Source: Sabethes cyaneus (lineage: Eukaryota > Arthropoda > Insecta > Diptera > Culicidae). From it: DNA of 64,000 bases. The translations under genes and the position numbers were made by a program. The stretch is from the NCBI RefSeq assembly GCF_943734655.1, contig NC_071354.1, forward strand, positions 233,727,706 through 233,791,705, given 5' to 3'. This document shows positions 37,901-48,296 of the stretch, in pieces. The notes under the pieces are model-generated. The model had not been told where the DNA came from, did no database searches, and worked only from the letters and a program-made list of their open reading frames with translations. Every line of letters begins with the position of its first letter. Position 1 is the stretch's first letter.

Positions 37901-38950
37901 TCGTTGGTTGCTCAGACAGAAACAAGCTTTACACACAAATATGCTTCCGTGGTGGTGCTTGTGGTGGTTGAATGCTTCCCAATACTAAGCGGATTAGTTT
38001 TCTGAGTTGAATGCTCTCAGCACTGACTGACTGACTGACTGACAGACACAACGGAGATAAAATTATGTGCGAAAATGTTACGCAGTATTTCCCTCTACGG
38101 CGAAGTGAAACAACAAGAAGAAAAAAAACCCGATTTAATCCACCTAGTGGTGAAAGGAACCTTTGTTATACGGTCTTACTTGCTATTTGAGATTGAAATC
38201 GACACGTCTTCGGAACATAATGCATCTATTGGTTAACGTTGCGTGGTGCATTGGTTTTCATAAAATTTTTGGAAATTGAATAATTTTACAAAATTTAAAC
38301 AAAATAGCAGCACCTATAAATTTTGATAGATCCTTTTTCATGAAATTACTGAGTAAGGGTAAGCTGGTTGTTACTAATTTGAGTAAGTGCAAGTAAAAGC
38401 AAGTTATAAGAGGAAATATTATTCTTTAACATATACATTGCGTAATAAAAGTCTAGTTTATAGGTTTTTGAACTACGCATAAATTTCTGTAACGCCATTA
38501 TTTTTGATTGACATCAATAAAGTTTTCTTGAATAAATTTCATCAATTTTTATTAACCTTCGATTACTCACGCTGTACAACACGCATTTTGTACAACACGT
38601 GTAGGTTTTTGAATGCCATATTGTTATAAAGTTACAAATCTCTGTTTAACACGTATATTCTTCAATTACCTTGTTATGAGCAAAATGTCATAATTATTCA
38701 ATGCATTAATACTTTAAATTGTTGGGCAAATAGATCAGCATAAACTGACATCACAGAAACGAAGCAATCAGCATGTGAGTTGTACGGCGATTGGCCCTGG
38801 AAGTTTCTCTCGTTTCTTCATATGAAAAAATGGTGTCTGTATGCAGCAACACAATCAGCAAATATAAAATGTTTAAAATGTATCTGTTGGTAGTCGAGTC
38901 ATTCGGGGTCAAAATTAAGGCATTTTTTTAATCAAAGTTCTACAGTACCT
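34901..38950. other. Unique non-coding stretch
   Basis: No gene recognised. Open frames at 35077-35442 and 35692-36133 have no family motif, and the latter is shaped by a GCC/CGA repeat (35905-35945). A short (ACTG)n run sits near 38028. Presumed intronic. Confidence 0.5.
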
Positions 38951-40196
38951 AAACAAACAAACATAGAGGTATATACTATATTCATCAAAGTTGGGTATTT
39001 TTACTATTTATACAATTTTGCAATACATGAAAAAGGAATACAACAATTACAAAAAGAGCTAAAATAGAAAAAAACTGATCTTACAAATTCATATACAATG
39101 AATAAGATTTTTCTCTCTTCGCTTAATAGATAGAAGGTTACTGTATTCAACAAAATTTCTTGTAATAATATGTTCTAAAACTTTGCAGAACACATCAATG
39201 TGTTATATTGAAACTGAAGAAAAATAATTTTTTTATTTCACTTTTAGGGGGATTAATCAAAATTTAAATTGCACCAGACGATAGAACTTTCAATTTTAAG
39301 AAATTCTTCCGAAGGTTCCATAAACTTAAAACCAAGTTTTCCCAGTCAAAATTCTAATGCGCATGTCTTTTTGGCTTTGGGCCATTGTGCGCGCGAGTAA
39401 CCGAATTACAAAAGTCGGCGCGAGTGTTGGAGGGTTAATATCTTTTGATCGGCAAAACCGATTCTTCTGAAATTTTGCAGATATATTTGTAGCATTAAAA
39501 TCTCTAATTTGATGCCAAAATAATTCATACTAGATAAATCATCTTAGATGAAATGGTTATAAATTATTATAAATTTTAATGTGTTGTATTCAATTGATCA
39601 TAACTTTCAAATTAAACATCCAATCAAAAAACAAATCAATAGTGATCTATTAGGTTATGTTAGCTGTCAAATGAGACTAATAGCGTCTAAATCGGTTTGG
39701 TCATTTCTAAGAAACAGGCGATAATTATTACCTTGTCAAAACAGGTTTTTTAAGCATAACTTTTAAACTGATTGTTTGTTTTCAATAAAATTTATCCGAA
39801 AAATTTAGTGTTAACAAGAGCTTTCATTCGATACCAAGATCGTTGAAATCGGTCATTTGGGTCCGGAGAAAATCGTGTCACGTAATTTTTACTTTTTTAC
39901 TTATAACTTTTAAACGAAATGTCGGACCTCGAAACAATTCAATAGTGATATACTAGGCAATAATATCTTTCAAACAAAAGTAATAGCGAACAAATCGGTT
40001 CAGCCATCTTCGAGAAATAGGCGATAGAAAAGTTACGCCCCGCACATACATACACACATACACACACACACACACACAGACATTGCTCAGTTCGTCGAAC
40101 CCTGTCGATTGGTATATGTGGCTCGGCCCTCCGGGCCTCGGATCAATTTCGTGTTTTTCGACCAATTCCTAAACCTTTGTTATAGTATAACAAAGG
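38951..40196. repeat. Hairpin-ended repeat with CA microsatellite, copy 1
   Basis: From right to left the block has a perfect palindrome with arms CCTTTGTTATA / TATAACAAAGG (40174-40196), TTTTTCGACCAATTCCTAAA, a CTCGGCCCTCCGGGCC block, TGCTCAGTTCGTCGAACC, an (AC)n run (about 40045-40078), then CTTCGAGAAATAGGCGATAG and a long AT-rich body. The same parts in opposite orientation occur at 62999 onward. It is non-coding. The left limit is approximate. Confidence 0.65.
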
Positions 40197-41275
40197 TAAA
40201 ACAAGAAAGAATTTATTGTACCCCTCTCGTTGGTAGTAAGATAATTTATACTGTGCAGATAACTCAACCTTTTTGTAAACATCATGTTTTTTGTTGTTGT
40301 GCAAAAATGTTTGATCTAAAACTGTCTTGTGAGTGAGAAAATGAAAAAAACCTACATTGAATCAATCAACGTCTTTTTGGAAGGTCAAATTGATTTATTT
40401 GATGACTAGTATTCTAGTATACTTACAGGTAAACAAATTAGAACAGCAAATTTTGAAACCTTTTTAGTCTTGAAGAATTTTTCAGAACTTCTGATTGTAC
40501 CAGTCCGAAAGTATTCTAATTAAGTGATAAAACAATGATTTTTTACCTCGTAGAAAAGTCTATTTTTGAGTGCACATAACTGTTCACATTTACGAATGTG
40601 ATCATTTCATTTCTTAAAAGTAAAGTAATTCCTTACAATGAGGCATAGTGTCTGTGTGTACCTACGGTCGAGATACCAAACGCTAAACGGAAAAGCTTAG
40701 AAACTTTCGCTTTGTCATGGGAAATATACTTTTTACTACGATGGTGCCCTTGGCACTGACGTGCCCAGACTTTGGTGAAAGGTGGTGCACCAACCTTTTA
40801 CAGCATGTCGCTGTACCGGGTTTTTGGGCTAATTGTGTTTATACAACTTAACTTTATTCCAGACATAATTTTAGTGCACTCGAACATATTCTCACTGGCG
40901 TGCCCAGCCATAAATAGTTGAGGCACCGATCTTTTAGAAGCATGTTTAGGTTTAGAAAGATCACGTAATCGTTGGATTTATTTTTACGCGATTAATTTAC
41001 TTATCACTAAAATATCGGTCGATCACCTTACAAACTCAGAACCAGGGATGCATGCAGTGGATCACTTTGACTCAATTTTAATTCATTCTACCACCGTAAA
41101 TACAAAAGATACAGCAAAACTTGATTCAGCAATATTGTAGATAATAACTCCTTCTATAAATGTCCCATACATAATGTTTCAAAATTTCACTTGGTTGAGA
41201 TGCCTGCTCCGGATTTCTTGGGTACAGTATGAGGATTTTTTACAAGAAATTTTGTAGAGAAAACGGGACACATGA
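40197..41275. other. Non-coding with two CTGGCGTGCCCAG-type modules
   Basis: Copies of the CTGACGTGCCCAG / CTGGCGTGCCCAG motif occur at about 40757 and 40895. Each is followed by GCACC-AACCTTTTA / GCACCG-ATCTTTTA, then TTTTTACGCGATTAATTTAC, which resembles the sequence at 28265. Confidence 0.5.
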
Positions 41276-41876
41276 TCCAGTTGGATAAGCCAATGGACTT
41301 GAAACTATAATTGAAATTAGACATAAAATTGGACTGGACATAAGATTAGAATTTGGATTTAAATTTGAACTTGGATTCGCACTTGAACGTGGGCTTGAGG
41401 TTGGAATTGAAATTGGACTCAAAATTGTACTTGAATTTCGACTTGGAATAGGTATGAATTTGGACTTAAATAGGATCAATTTAGACTTGAGGCGTGACCT
41501 CAAATCAAACTTGAAAGTGCACTTAAATTTGAAATAGAACTTGAAAAAAGACATGAAATAGGACTTAAATTGGATTTGAAATCAATCTTAAAATTGGAGC
41601 TGAAACTGCATTTGATATTAGACATGAAGACTTGAAATAGGAATTAAAATTCAGCTTGAAATTAAAATTAAATTAGACCTAAAATTAGACCTAAAAAACT
41701 TGAAATTTCATTCAAAATATTTTATCTGTAATTTGACTTGAAATTGGACTTTGTTTTGGGTTAATTGAGACTTTAATCTTTACCTAAAATTGAACTTAAA
41801 ATTGAACTCGAAGTTGAACATAAATTTAGTCTTCAAATTTGACTTGAAATTAGACACAAAACAGAAGCTTAAACGG
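41276..41876. repeat. 12-bp-unit minisatellite (GGACTTGAAATT type)
   Basis: Degenerate array of GACTTGAAATTG-like units, the reverse complement of the type at 28330 and 34510. Confidence 0.75.
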
Positions 41877-41923
41877 GATATTAATATTTTTGAAACGGTG
41901 GTTCTACAACTGATGGAGGGACG
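41877..41923. repeat. Left part of host repeat split by the Transib element
   Basis: ATATTAATATTTTTGAAACG and the following bases up to the GGACG target site match, in reverse complement, 44820-44870. The remainder of the host repeat resumes at 43414. Confidence 0.8.
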
Positions 41924-43413
41924 CACTATGGGCCAGAAATTAAAATTGCGGGACAAAAATATTTGCGTTTAAACAGCATGTCTCAGCTCAATGTGGTCTT
42001 CGGCAACTTTTTGAATAAAAAACTGATGCATATTTTGAAGGGGTAGTCCAATATTTAAGCGTTACTTAAACAACAATTTAAGTAATAACCTTTTGAGTAA
42101 ACTTTTTTTCACCTTTTTGGTTTCAAAATATTAAAGATAAACCAATTTCAAGTAATTTTTTTGAAGATATGAAACTTCTACCTTTTACTCATTTTCAGCA
42201 ATAGATCTTTGTTTATAAACGACCCCTCAAATCACATTTCTTCTTGTAATATGTTTATTTCAACAGACAGCTCAATGTGATGTTCTAGAAAATATTTTGC
42301 ACATGAAAGAGGAATATTTTTGCTGAAGACTGTTTTGCTTTATATGCAAGAATTAATAAGATATAACTGATTTTAGGTTGAAAACCGTCTGATGAAAAAT
42401 CCGAATATCTTAGCCATCTGCAAGTATCTGCAATTAGTTTGCATACCAATTTGTAGGGAATTATTAAAGCTATCTGCCCAAATGTGTATTTCAGAGAATA
42501 GCTGGGAATACCTGGGAATAGTGCGGATTTTTTTTTCATACATTTTATAACTTAATAAATATGCGTCCTAGCGTCAAAGAGTCTTCACAGAAAATATGTA
42601 TTTCAACATACTGAATAACTTCGAAGAACATTCAAAAGCAATAAAATAATCGTGTGCAAAGTTATTGAGTGTAATTGATTTTTAAGTGCTCTTTTTTAAC
42701 ACATCATCATATTTCGCAACCGGTAAGAGATAGATAGTTACTTTATTCAGCAAAGTTGCTTATTTTAGTATGTTCTGCAACTTTTGGAGAAAAATACTTT
42801 TTTTTAAATTATTTAAGAAAACAAAAGTTTGTATCACCCTAATAGGTGAATTCATGGTCACCCTAATAGTGCAGGAAGATGCGCTATATTTTATTATTTT
42901 GTTTCTCCGAAGACACCACCCTTGAACAAATACACATTTTTCATCAGACGGTTTTTAGCCTAAAAATAGTTATATCTTATTAATTAATGCAGAAAAAGCA
43001 AAACAGCCTTCAGCAAAAATATTCCTCTTTTATGTGCAAAATGTTGTCTAGAACATCACATTGAGTTATCTGTTGAAATAAACATGTTACAAGAAGAAAT
43101 GTGATTTGAGGGGTTGTTTATAAACAAAGGTCTATTGCTGAAAATGGGTAAAAGGTAGAAGTTTGAAATCTTCAGAAAACATACTTGAAATTGGTTTATC
43201 TTTAATATTTTGAAACCAAAAAGGTGAAAAAAAAATTTACTCAAAAAGTTATTACTTAAATTGTTGTTAAAGTAACACGTAAATATTAGACGACCCCTTC
43301 AAAAGACGCATTATTTTTTCATTCAAAAAGTTGCCGAAGACTACATTGAGCTGAGACACGCCGTTTAACCGCCAATGTATTTGTCCTGAAATTTTAATTT
43401 CTGGCCCATAGTG
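41924..43413. mobile_element. Transib-type element with ~478-bp inverted arms and 5-bp duplication
   Basis: The ends are CACTATGGGCC / GGCCCATAGTG. Arms 41924-42400 and 42936-43413 are inverted copies, with a 535-bp non-coding centre. It is flanked by GGACG on both sides (41919-41923, 43414-43418). CACWATG-type ends with 5-bp duplications are the hallmark of Transib, the superfamily related to RAG1. ACAAAAATA (left) and ACAAATACA (right) stand 22 bases after the CACTATG heptamer, reminiscent of a recombination-signal nonamer. No transposase frame remains, so it is non-autonomous. An uninterrupted copy of the target lies at 44820-44824. Confidence 0.88.
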
Positions 43414-43503
43414 GGACGGTAGGGGAAAGTAATGAATTTTTTTTAGAGTGGTGGGACAAGAGCGGGAAGGTGAAAGGGGGCTATTGGTAACTACGCTTAA
43501 CAA
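43414..43503. repeat. Right part of host repeat split by the Transib element
   Basis: GGTAGGGGAAAGTAATGAAT through GTAACTACGCTTAACAA matches, in reverse complement, 44730-44820. It ends exactly where the hammerhead-like sequence begins. Confidence 0.8.
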
Positions 43504-43605
43504 GATACGTATTTCGCCTACGACTTGCAGGCTTCATCAGTGTCTGTCTTTTTTTATTTCATTTCAGGTTTCGTATTCTACTAAAACACTCCAAAAACTT
43601 CAGTC
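43504..43605 (-). ncRNA. Hammerhead-ribozyme-like repeat, copy 1
   Basis: Minus strand: CUGAUGA (43540-43534), one extra A, helix II GCCUGC/GUAGGC with loop AAGUC, GAAA, palindrome UACGUA, then UC ending at 43504, the predicted cleavage position. Upstream (higher coordinates) the sequence matches 59454-59505 for about 50 bp. The match with copy 2 stops about one base after the cleavage point. Helix I pairing is poor here (A-U only), so self-cleavage as it stands is doubtful. The core is the kind found in Penelope-like elements. Confidence 0.6.
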
Positions 43606-44654
43606 ACTCACATTGCTAATTAGCGCAAATGATTTCCATTTACTTCCGTCGTTTAGATTTCGATAATCTGGTTTTATCATGGTTTTGCGCAATACCAAGG
43701 TGATACAAGCCAAAAACGTCTTATAGCTAGCTATAAAACAAAAATAAAACTGTTAATAACACAAATTTGTTGTGTTAGTTTTATGGCGCTATTCATATAG
43801 TAACACCCTGACCAAAGAGATTTATTGCTGTTTTATGAAGAATATCAGAGTTGAACAATGAAATCATTTTTTTGCCGTTTTCTAGCTTTTTTTTGTCACC
43901 AAACAATGTTATTATTAATCGATTTTCATGTCAGAATGCAACAGAATGATTTGCTAGAAACTAACATCGAATCAAATATATTTACTGTTTAAACAACTGG
44001 TTTTTAGAAACAGACGAAATTTTGACGGCACGTTAATTTTAGCCATTTATCATTCCTATAGCTGTACGAAAAAATTTAATGCGCATTTGCTGCACAACTA
44101 GGGAAACTACTGAAAGTCGCTATAAATCAAATCGATCAGGATAATCTGACAGTAAAACTTTCACTTTTCTGCTCACGGCTATATATTTTCAAGTCATTGA
44201 AGCGGTCTCGGTGATTTAGCTTTCTACGCAGCAAGCCAAATGCATAATAGGCTTGTCGTGCAAAGCGTGTAAGTTTCATTAGATTATGGCGGTTGGCGCC
44301 ATGCTGTCAAGCAGTGAAAAGCATAATTGGCTTTTTATTGCTGTCTTCACCAGACTGTATCGAGCCTACTTAAGCTTAAGGCCTGATTCTTCAAGAGGTT
44401 ATAAAAACCTTTTGAAGAGTGGTCCTCTTGATCGGAAGGAAGTTTTATAGCGGTCATCAGAAGGTTCTAGTTAAGTCCATAGTTTTATGAAACGATTTTA
44501 TGAAATTGGTCATGAAAATCACTTGCGGATTAGTAGGATTTCATTGAAGTATTTTGTTGAACTTAACTTGTGCATAACATTGAGCTGCAATTTAGTCACG
44601 AGTTTCCAATGTGGCGCTGGGATTTTCGTTACAGAGCGAATAAGGATCTTATAT
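43606..44654. other. Non-coding stretch
   Basis: AT-rich. No recognisable gene, RNA or transposon end. Confidence 0.45.
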
Positions 44655-44870
44655 TATTAGATTACCTGGTATTGGTTCGACTCATGCACCTTCCAGCATT
44701 GGATAAAAAGTAGGAGTCAAAATGACTACTTGTCAAGCATAGCTACCAATACCCCCCCCCCCTTCCTTTCCGTTCTTCCCCTCCTTCACCAAAAAAAATT
44801 TTTCATTTCTTTCCCCTACCGTCCCTTCATCAATTGTAGAATCATCGTTTCAAAAAAAAAATATTAATAT
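44655..44870. repeat. Second copy of the Transib host repeat, with empty site
   Basis: From TTGTCAAGCATAGCTACCAA (about 44730) to CAAAAAAAAAATATTAATAT it is the reverse complement of 41877-41923 joined to 43414-43503, carrying a single CGTCC (44820-44824) where the other copy has the Transib insertion and two GGACG. A poly-C run (about 44751-44762) lies inside. Confidence 0.82.
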
Positions 44871-44989
44871 ATATGTATGACCGCATTTCAAGGTCAAGAC
44901 TAAAAACTTGAGATTAGTCTATTACCTGGTATTGGTCAACCGCTATTTTATAACAAATGATTGGAGCTTTAAGCTGTGCAGATTAGTAG

Positions 44990-45055
44990 ACGGTAAATTA
45001 TGCTTGTCAGGCCAACGTTTCGTTCCCCATGAACATCTTCGTCAGGGTAAAAGTG
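44990..45055 (-). ncRNA. Possible decayed hammerhead-like motif
   Basis: Minus strand: CUGACGA (45045-45039), an extra A, GAUGUUC...GAAC, then GAAACGUUGGCC. The CUGANGA box, a stem and GAAA occur in order, but the helix III palindrome and UC cleavage site seen in the other copies are missing. It is related in form to retroelement ends. Activity is unlikely. Confidence 0.3.
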
Positions 45056-45535
45056 TTGATCGTCTTTATCCAAAAACTATTAATCTACAGTGTTTTGTTT
45101 TGTTGCACTTTGTTTTATGGAGTTTCTGACCTTTGTTAAATTTGTCCCTATTTTTGACATCGAGTCAATTTCTTTGATTGCTTTAGAACGATACTTTTGC
45201 TAATTTTTGTTTCAACATATCTAGTAGCGCACTCCAATCGTGTAGATAGGATAATTTAAGTATACCGTGTGCCACGGTCCGTGACGGCTAGTAATTCCGC
45301 GTGGGTAGGATGTTTCAGTGAAATTTACTGGTAAAAATCGATTTTTAGGATGAGTGTGCGGAATATTATGCTGCGCGGAATAATGTGCTGCGTGGATTTA
45401 CCCCCACAGTACTCGTTGTTTCTTCTAACACTATTTCGTTGTTTCTTCTAGGCCTTGTGTTATTTTTACACTTTTCGTGTCTTCTAGTTTTTAAAACAAA
45501 ATTATTATCTTGTTATTGTGTTATTATTTTTGGTA

Positions 45536-46226
45536 CAGTAAACTCTCGGAAAAGTTAATCGATTGGGGAATGGGTCGATTAACTTTTCCGAAATATTAAC
45601 TTTTCCGAGTAGTCTCAAAAATCATTGAAAATGATAAATACAAAAGCGAAAAATGCACTCTGGAATATAGGATACACATTTTTATGTATTGTGAAATTGT
45701 AATGAAAAGAAATATGTAGCAAGATCTTAATGAAATAATACTTAGTTCCTTTCAGTAAATTTAAAATAGTCGGTTACACTAGTTTACTTTTGTTTTTTTT
45801 TTCGTATAGCCTGCGACTACGTTTTGATAATGTTCGCGCTTATTTTTAGTTTATTGCTGTTCCTTCTTTTGCGTTTAAAATTCAATCTGAGTTTGCGCTT
45901 TTCCAGTATGTTATCAATAATCCTGAAGTAACTATGTGTAACTAGCAAATAGTTCAATACTAGAGTTTAATTTAATCCCAGTTATGATGCGACTCTGTAT
46001 GACTCTGTATGACTGTGGAAAGGCGACAATAAACCGAAAAATGAGAAATAAAGATAGAAGGTAAACACACGTGTGTGCACGAACACTTGGACAACCAATA
46101 AATTAAAACTCTCAGAAAAGTTAAGGTAAAAATTAACTTTTTAGAGCGTTGCATGAGAGCTGATATTCGCTTAACTTTTCTGAACAATTAACTTTTTAGA
46201 GAGTTCACTTTTCCGAGAGTCTACTG
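45536..46226. mobile_element. Pogo-like MITE (691 bp), TA-flanked
   Basis: The ends CAGTAAACTCTCGGAAAAGT and (right, reverse complement) CAGTAGACTCTCGGAAAAGT are inverted repeats, flanked by TA (45534-45535, 46227-46228). Inside both ends the words TTAACTTTTCCGA / AAGTTAA recur several times. CAGT ends with a TA duplication fit the pogo/Tigger branch of Tc1/mariner. There is no transposase frame. Confidence 0.88.
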
Positions 46227-46479
46227 TACCATGTTACGTCTTTGTTGTAACGTTTTTTACTTAATTTTGTTATTTTTGAATAAATTTTACCATTTATGAA
46301 TCATTTTTTCACTATTGCTTCATTTGTGTGTTATTTTCGTGTCGGGTCTATGTCATTTTGGCATTATTTTCGTACTATCGTTATGATATTTTGTCTAACG
46401 TTCCCTCCACTAGCTTAAAAAAAATCGAAAATTAAAGAAAATTACGCCTTTCCTTTTAATTTCATTCACTTAGTTTTAC

Positions 46480-47092
46480 TTTTCAGGCGACAATTCGATT
46501 ATCGAACACCCGCGCACTCGCTGTTCTACATCCTCGTCAACAGCGCTCATCTAACGGGTACGGAATCTGCCTAAAAGTCGTCGGCCTCTGTTGGGTTCTC
46601 TTCAAAATTATGTTTTTACTGATCGTTCATCCGGTGTCTTTAGTACGTGACCAGCCCAGCCTGTCGTGTTTTCGTCACTTCCCAATATCCGCATCTTTAT
46701 ATATTTGGTATATTTCATTATTCATGCGCATGCACCACACTCTTTCTTCTAATTTGCCGTCAAGAATTTATCGTAGGATCTTACGCTCATAAACGCCAAG
46801 AGCTCGTCAGTCTGGCAGGCATGCTACAGGGGTCGAACTGGCTACGTAATTCATCGAAGGCCACCATGTTTAAGCATAATCTGCCATAGCTCATTTCGTT
46901 TGACTGAATCATACGCCGCCTTGAAGTCTAAAACAGATGATGAGTCTGCAAGTTGAATTCCCGCAATTTATCGAAGATACATTTGATCCGTTATGGAGTG
47001 CCCTCTCGAACCCCGCATAGCTCTTCCACAGTTCATACCTTTAGTGTAACTAAATTCTGTATAGAAATCAGTACTCTGGTTGAAACCACGCA
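46480..47092 (-). pseudogene. RTE-like non-LTR retrotransposon, internally deleted, minus strand
   Basis: Minus-strand translation gives RGHSITDQMYLR, then LREFNLQTHHLF, then (after a frame change) DFKAAYDSVKRNELWQIMLK, the N-terminal half of a non-LTR reverse transcriptase. Near 46800 it jumps to ERKILRRILDGKLEERVWCM and MNNEIYQIYKDADI, a C-terminal region of the same element type. The catalytic FADD-containing part is missing. Several stops are present. It abuts another LINE fragment on the opposite strand at about 47095. Confidence 0.78.
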
Positions 47093-47095
47093 GTA

Positions 47096-47715
47096 CCACA
47101 GAATCAAGTAAACCTTTACTGGGTTCCCGGCCATTGCGGAGTGGAAGGAAATGAAAAAGCCGATACTTTAGCGAGGCAGGGTTCATCTACGGACTTTATC
47201 GGCCCAGAACCGTTCTGTGGTGTGTCACCAAGCGCGTTTAAATCCGAATTTCGTGCATGGGAACACAAAACAAGAGAGCAAAATTGGAAATCCTCTACAG
47301 GACTAAGACAGTCTAAGCGCTTTATACAGCCAGACCGTAAAAAAGCCTATCATTGTTTAATTTGAAGAAAACCGAACTAAGTATAATAATAGGACTATTT
47401 ACCGGTCACTGTCCGAGCAAACGCCATCTCAAAACGATTAGTAGGCTGGACAATGATACTTGCCAACTCTGCGAATTCGAAAGCGAAACCACAGAACATC
47501 TGCTCTGCCAGTGCAGTGCACTAACTCTTGGCAGACTAAGAATCTTCGGTAAAGGAACAATGGAGCCTTTCGAAGTCTGGTCTGCAAATCCCAATCAGGT
47601 AATAAACTTCATAAGAAGGGCAATGCCGGACTGGGAAAAGAGGTATGAATTGACAATGACAAACACTTCCATTAATAGTGTTATATCGGCAACTAATACC
47701 TAGACAAAAGAAGAA
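47096..47715 (+). pseudogene. Non-LTR retrotransposon 3' end: RNase H and zinc-knuckle remnant
   Basis: The plus strand encodes VNLYWVPGHCGVEGNEKADT, the C-terminal half of an RNase H domain (histidine and aspartate present). After a frame change near 47360 it continues with LFTGHCPSKRHLKT and CQLCEFESETTEHLLCQC, a CCHC-like motif typical of RNase-H-bearing non-LTR clades (I/LOA-like). It is 5'-truncated, as expected of incomplete reverse transcription. The tail reads CTAGACAAAAGAAGAAG. Confidence 0.82.
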
Positions 47716-48155
47716 GTATACCACAATAGATCAAAATAATGGTCGCAGTGGTCAAATCTTCCGACAAAAAAAAACCCCAGTACCACAGTTGACAGTGGTA
47801 AATCAGTTTATAAACGTAAGCGAAGACTTAAATAAATTATACCAGATTGCAATCAAAACACGCATCAGTAACATAGCTGCATCTCATAGTTACCTGGCGT
47901 TAGAAGAGGTACATTTGGGCGTTTTGGTCATATATTCTGGTTATCTCCGTTATAGTGAATCTAGAATATCATATCAAAAAAGAGTTTTCTCACAAGAAGT
48001 TATAGAACATTAGGTTGGGTTCCATCGTTTCGGTCTAAATAAGACGTAAAGCGACGCACGTGGGCTACAGTTGGTATTTTTATGTTTGTATAATTTCATA
48101 TTTTCATCAGAAGAAAGAAGAAAGTAATGATTTCTTTTTTTGTAAAAATGCATGT

Positions 48156-48284
48156 GGGGTCAGTCCCGGCGTAGTGATTAGCATTCACGCCTCTCACGCC
48201 GAGGACCCGGGTTCAAATCCCAACCCCGCCGAAGTCACGAATGACCCAAGTTGGTTAAAGTGACTATAATCTAACAAAAGAAGA
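48156..48284 (+). mobile_element. tRNA-derived SINE with 12-bp target-site duplication
   Basis: Starts GGGGTCAGTCCCGGCGTAGT, has an A-box-like TAGTGATTAGC, and a perfect B box GGTTCAAATCC at 48210-48220. The tail is CTAACAAAAGAAG. Exact duplications AAAAATGCATGT lie at 48144-48155 and 48285-48296. The tRNA-like part lacks a clean acceptor stem and is followed by a non-tRNA body, so it is a SINE and not a tRNA gene. Confidence 0.88.
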
Positions 48285-48296
48285 AAAAATGCATGT

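Noticed and set aside
48156..48284. tRNA gene
   Set aside because: The B box is perfect, but there is no clean acceptor stem, and target duplications plus a LINE-like tail show that it is a SINE.
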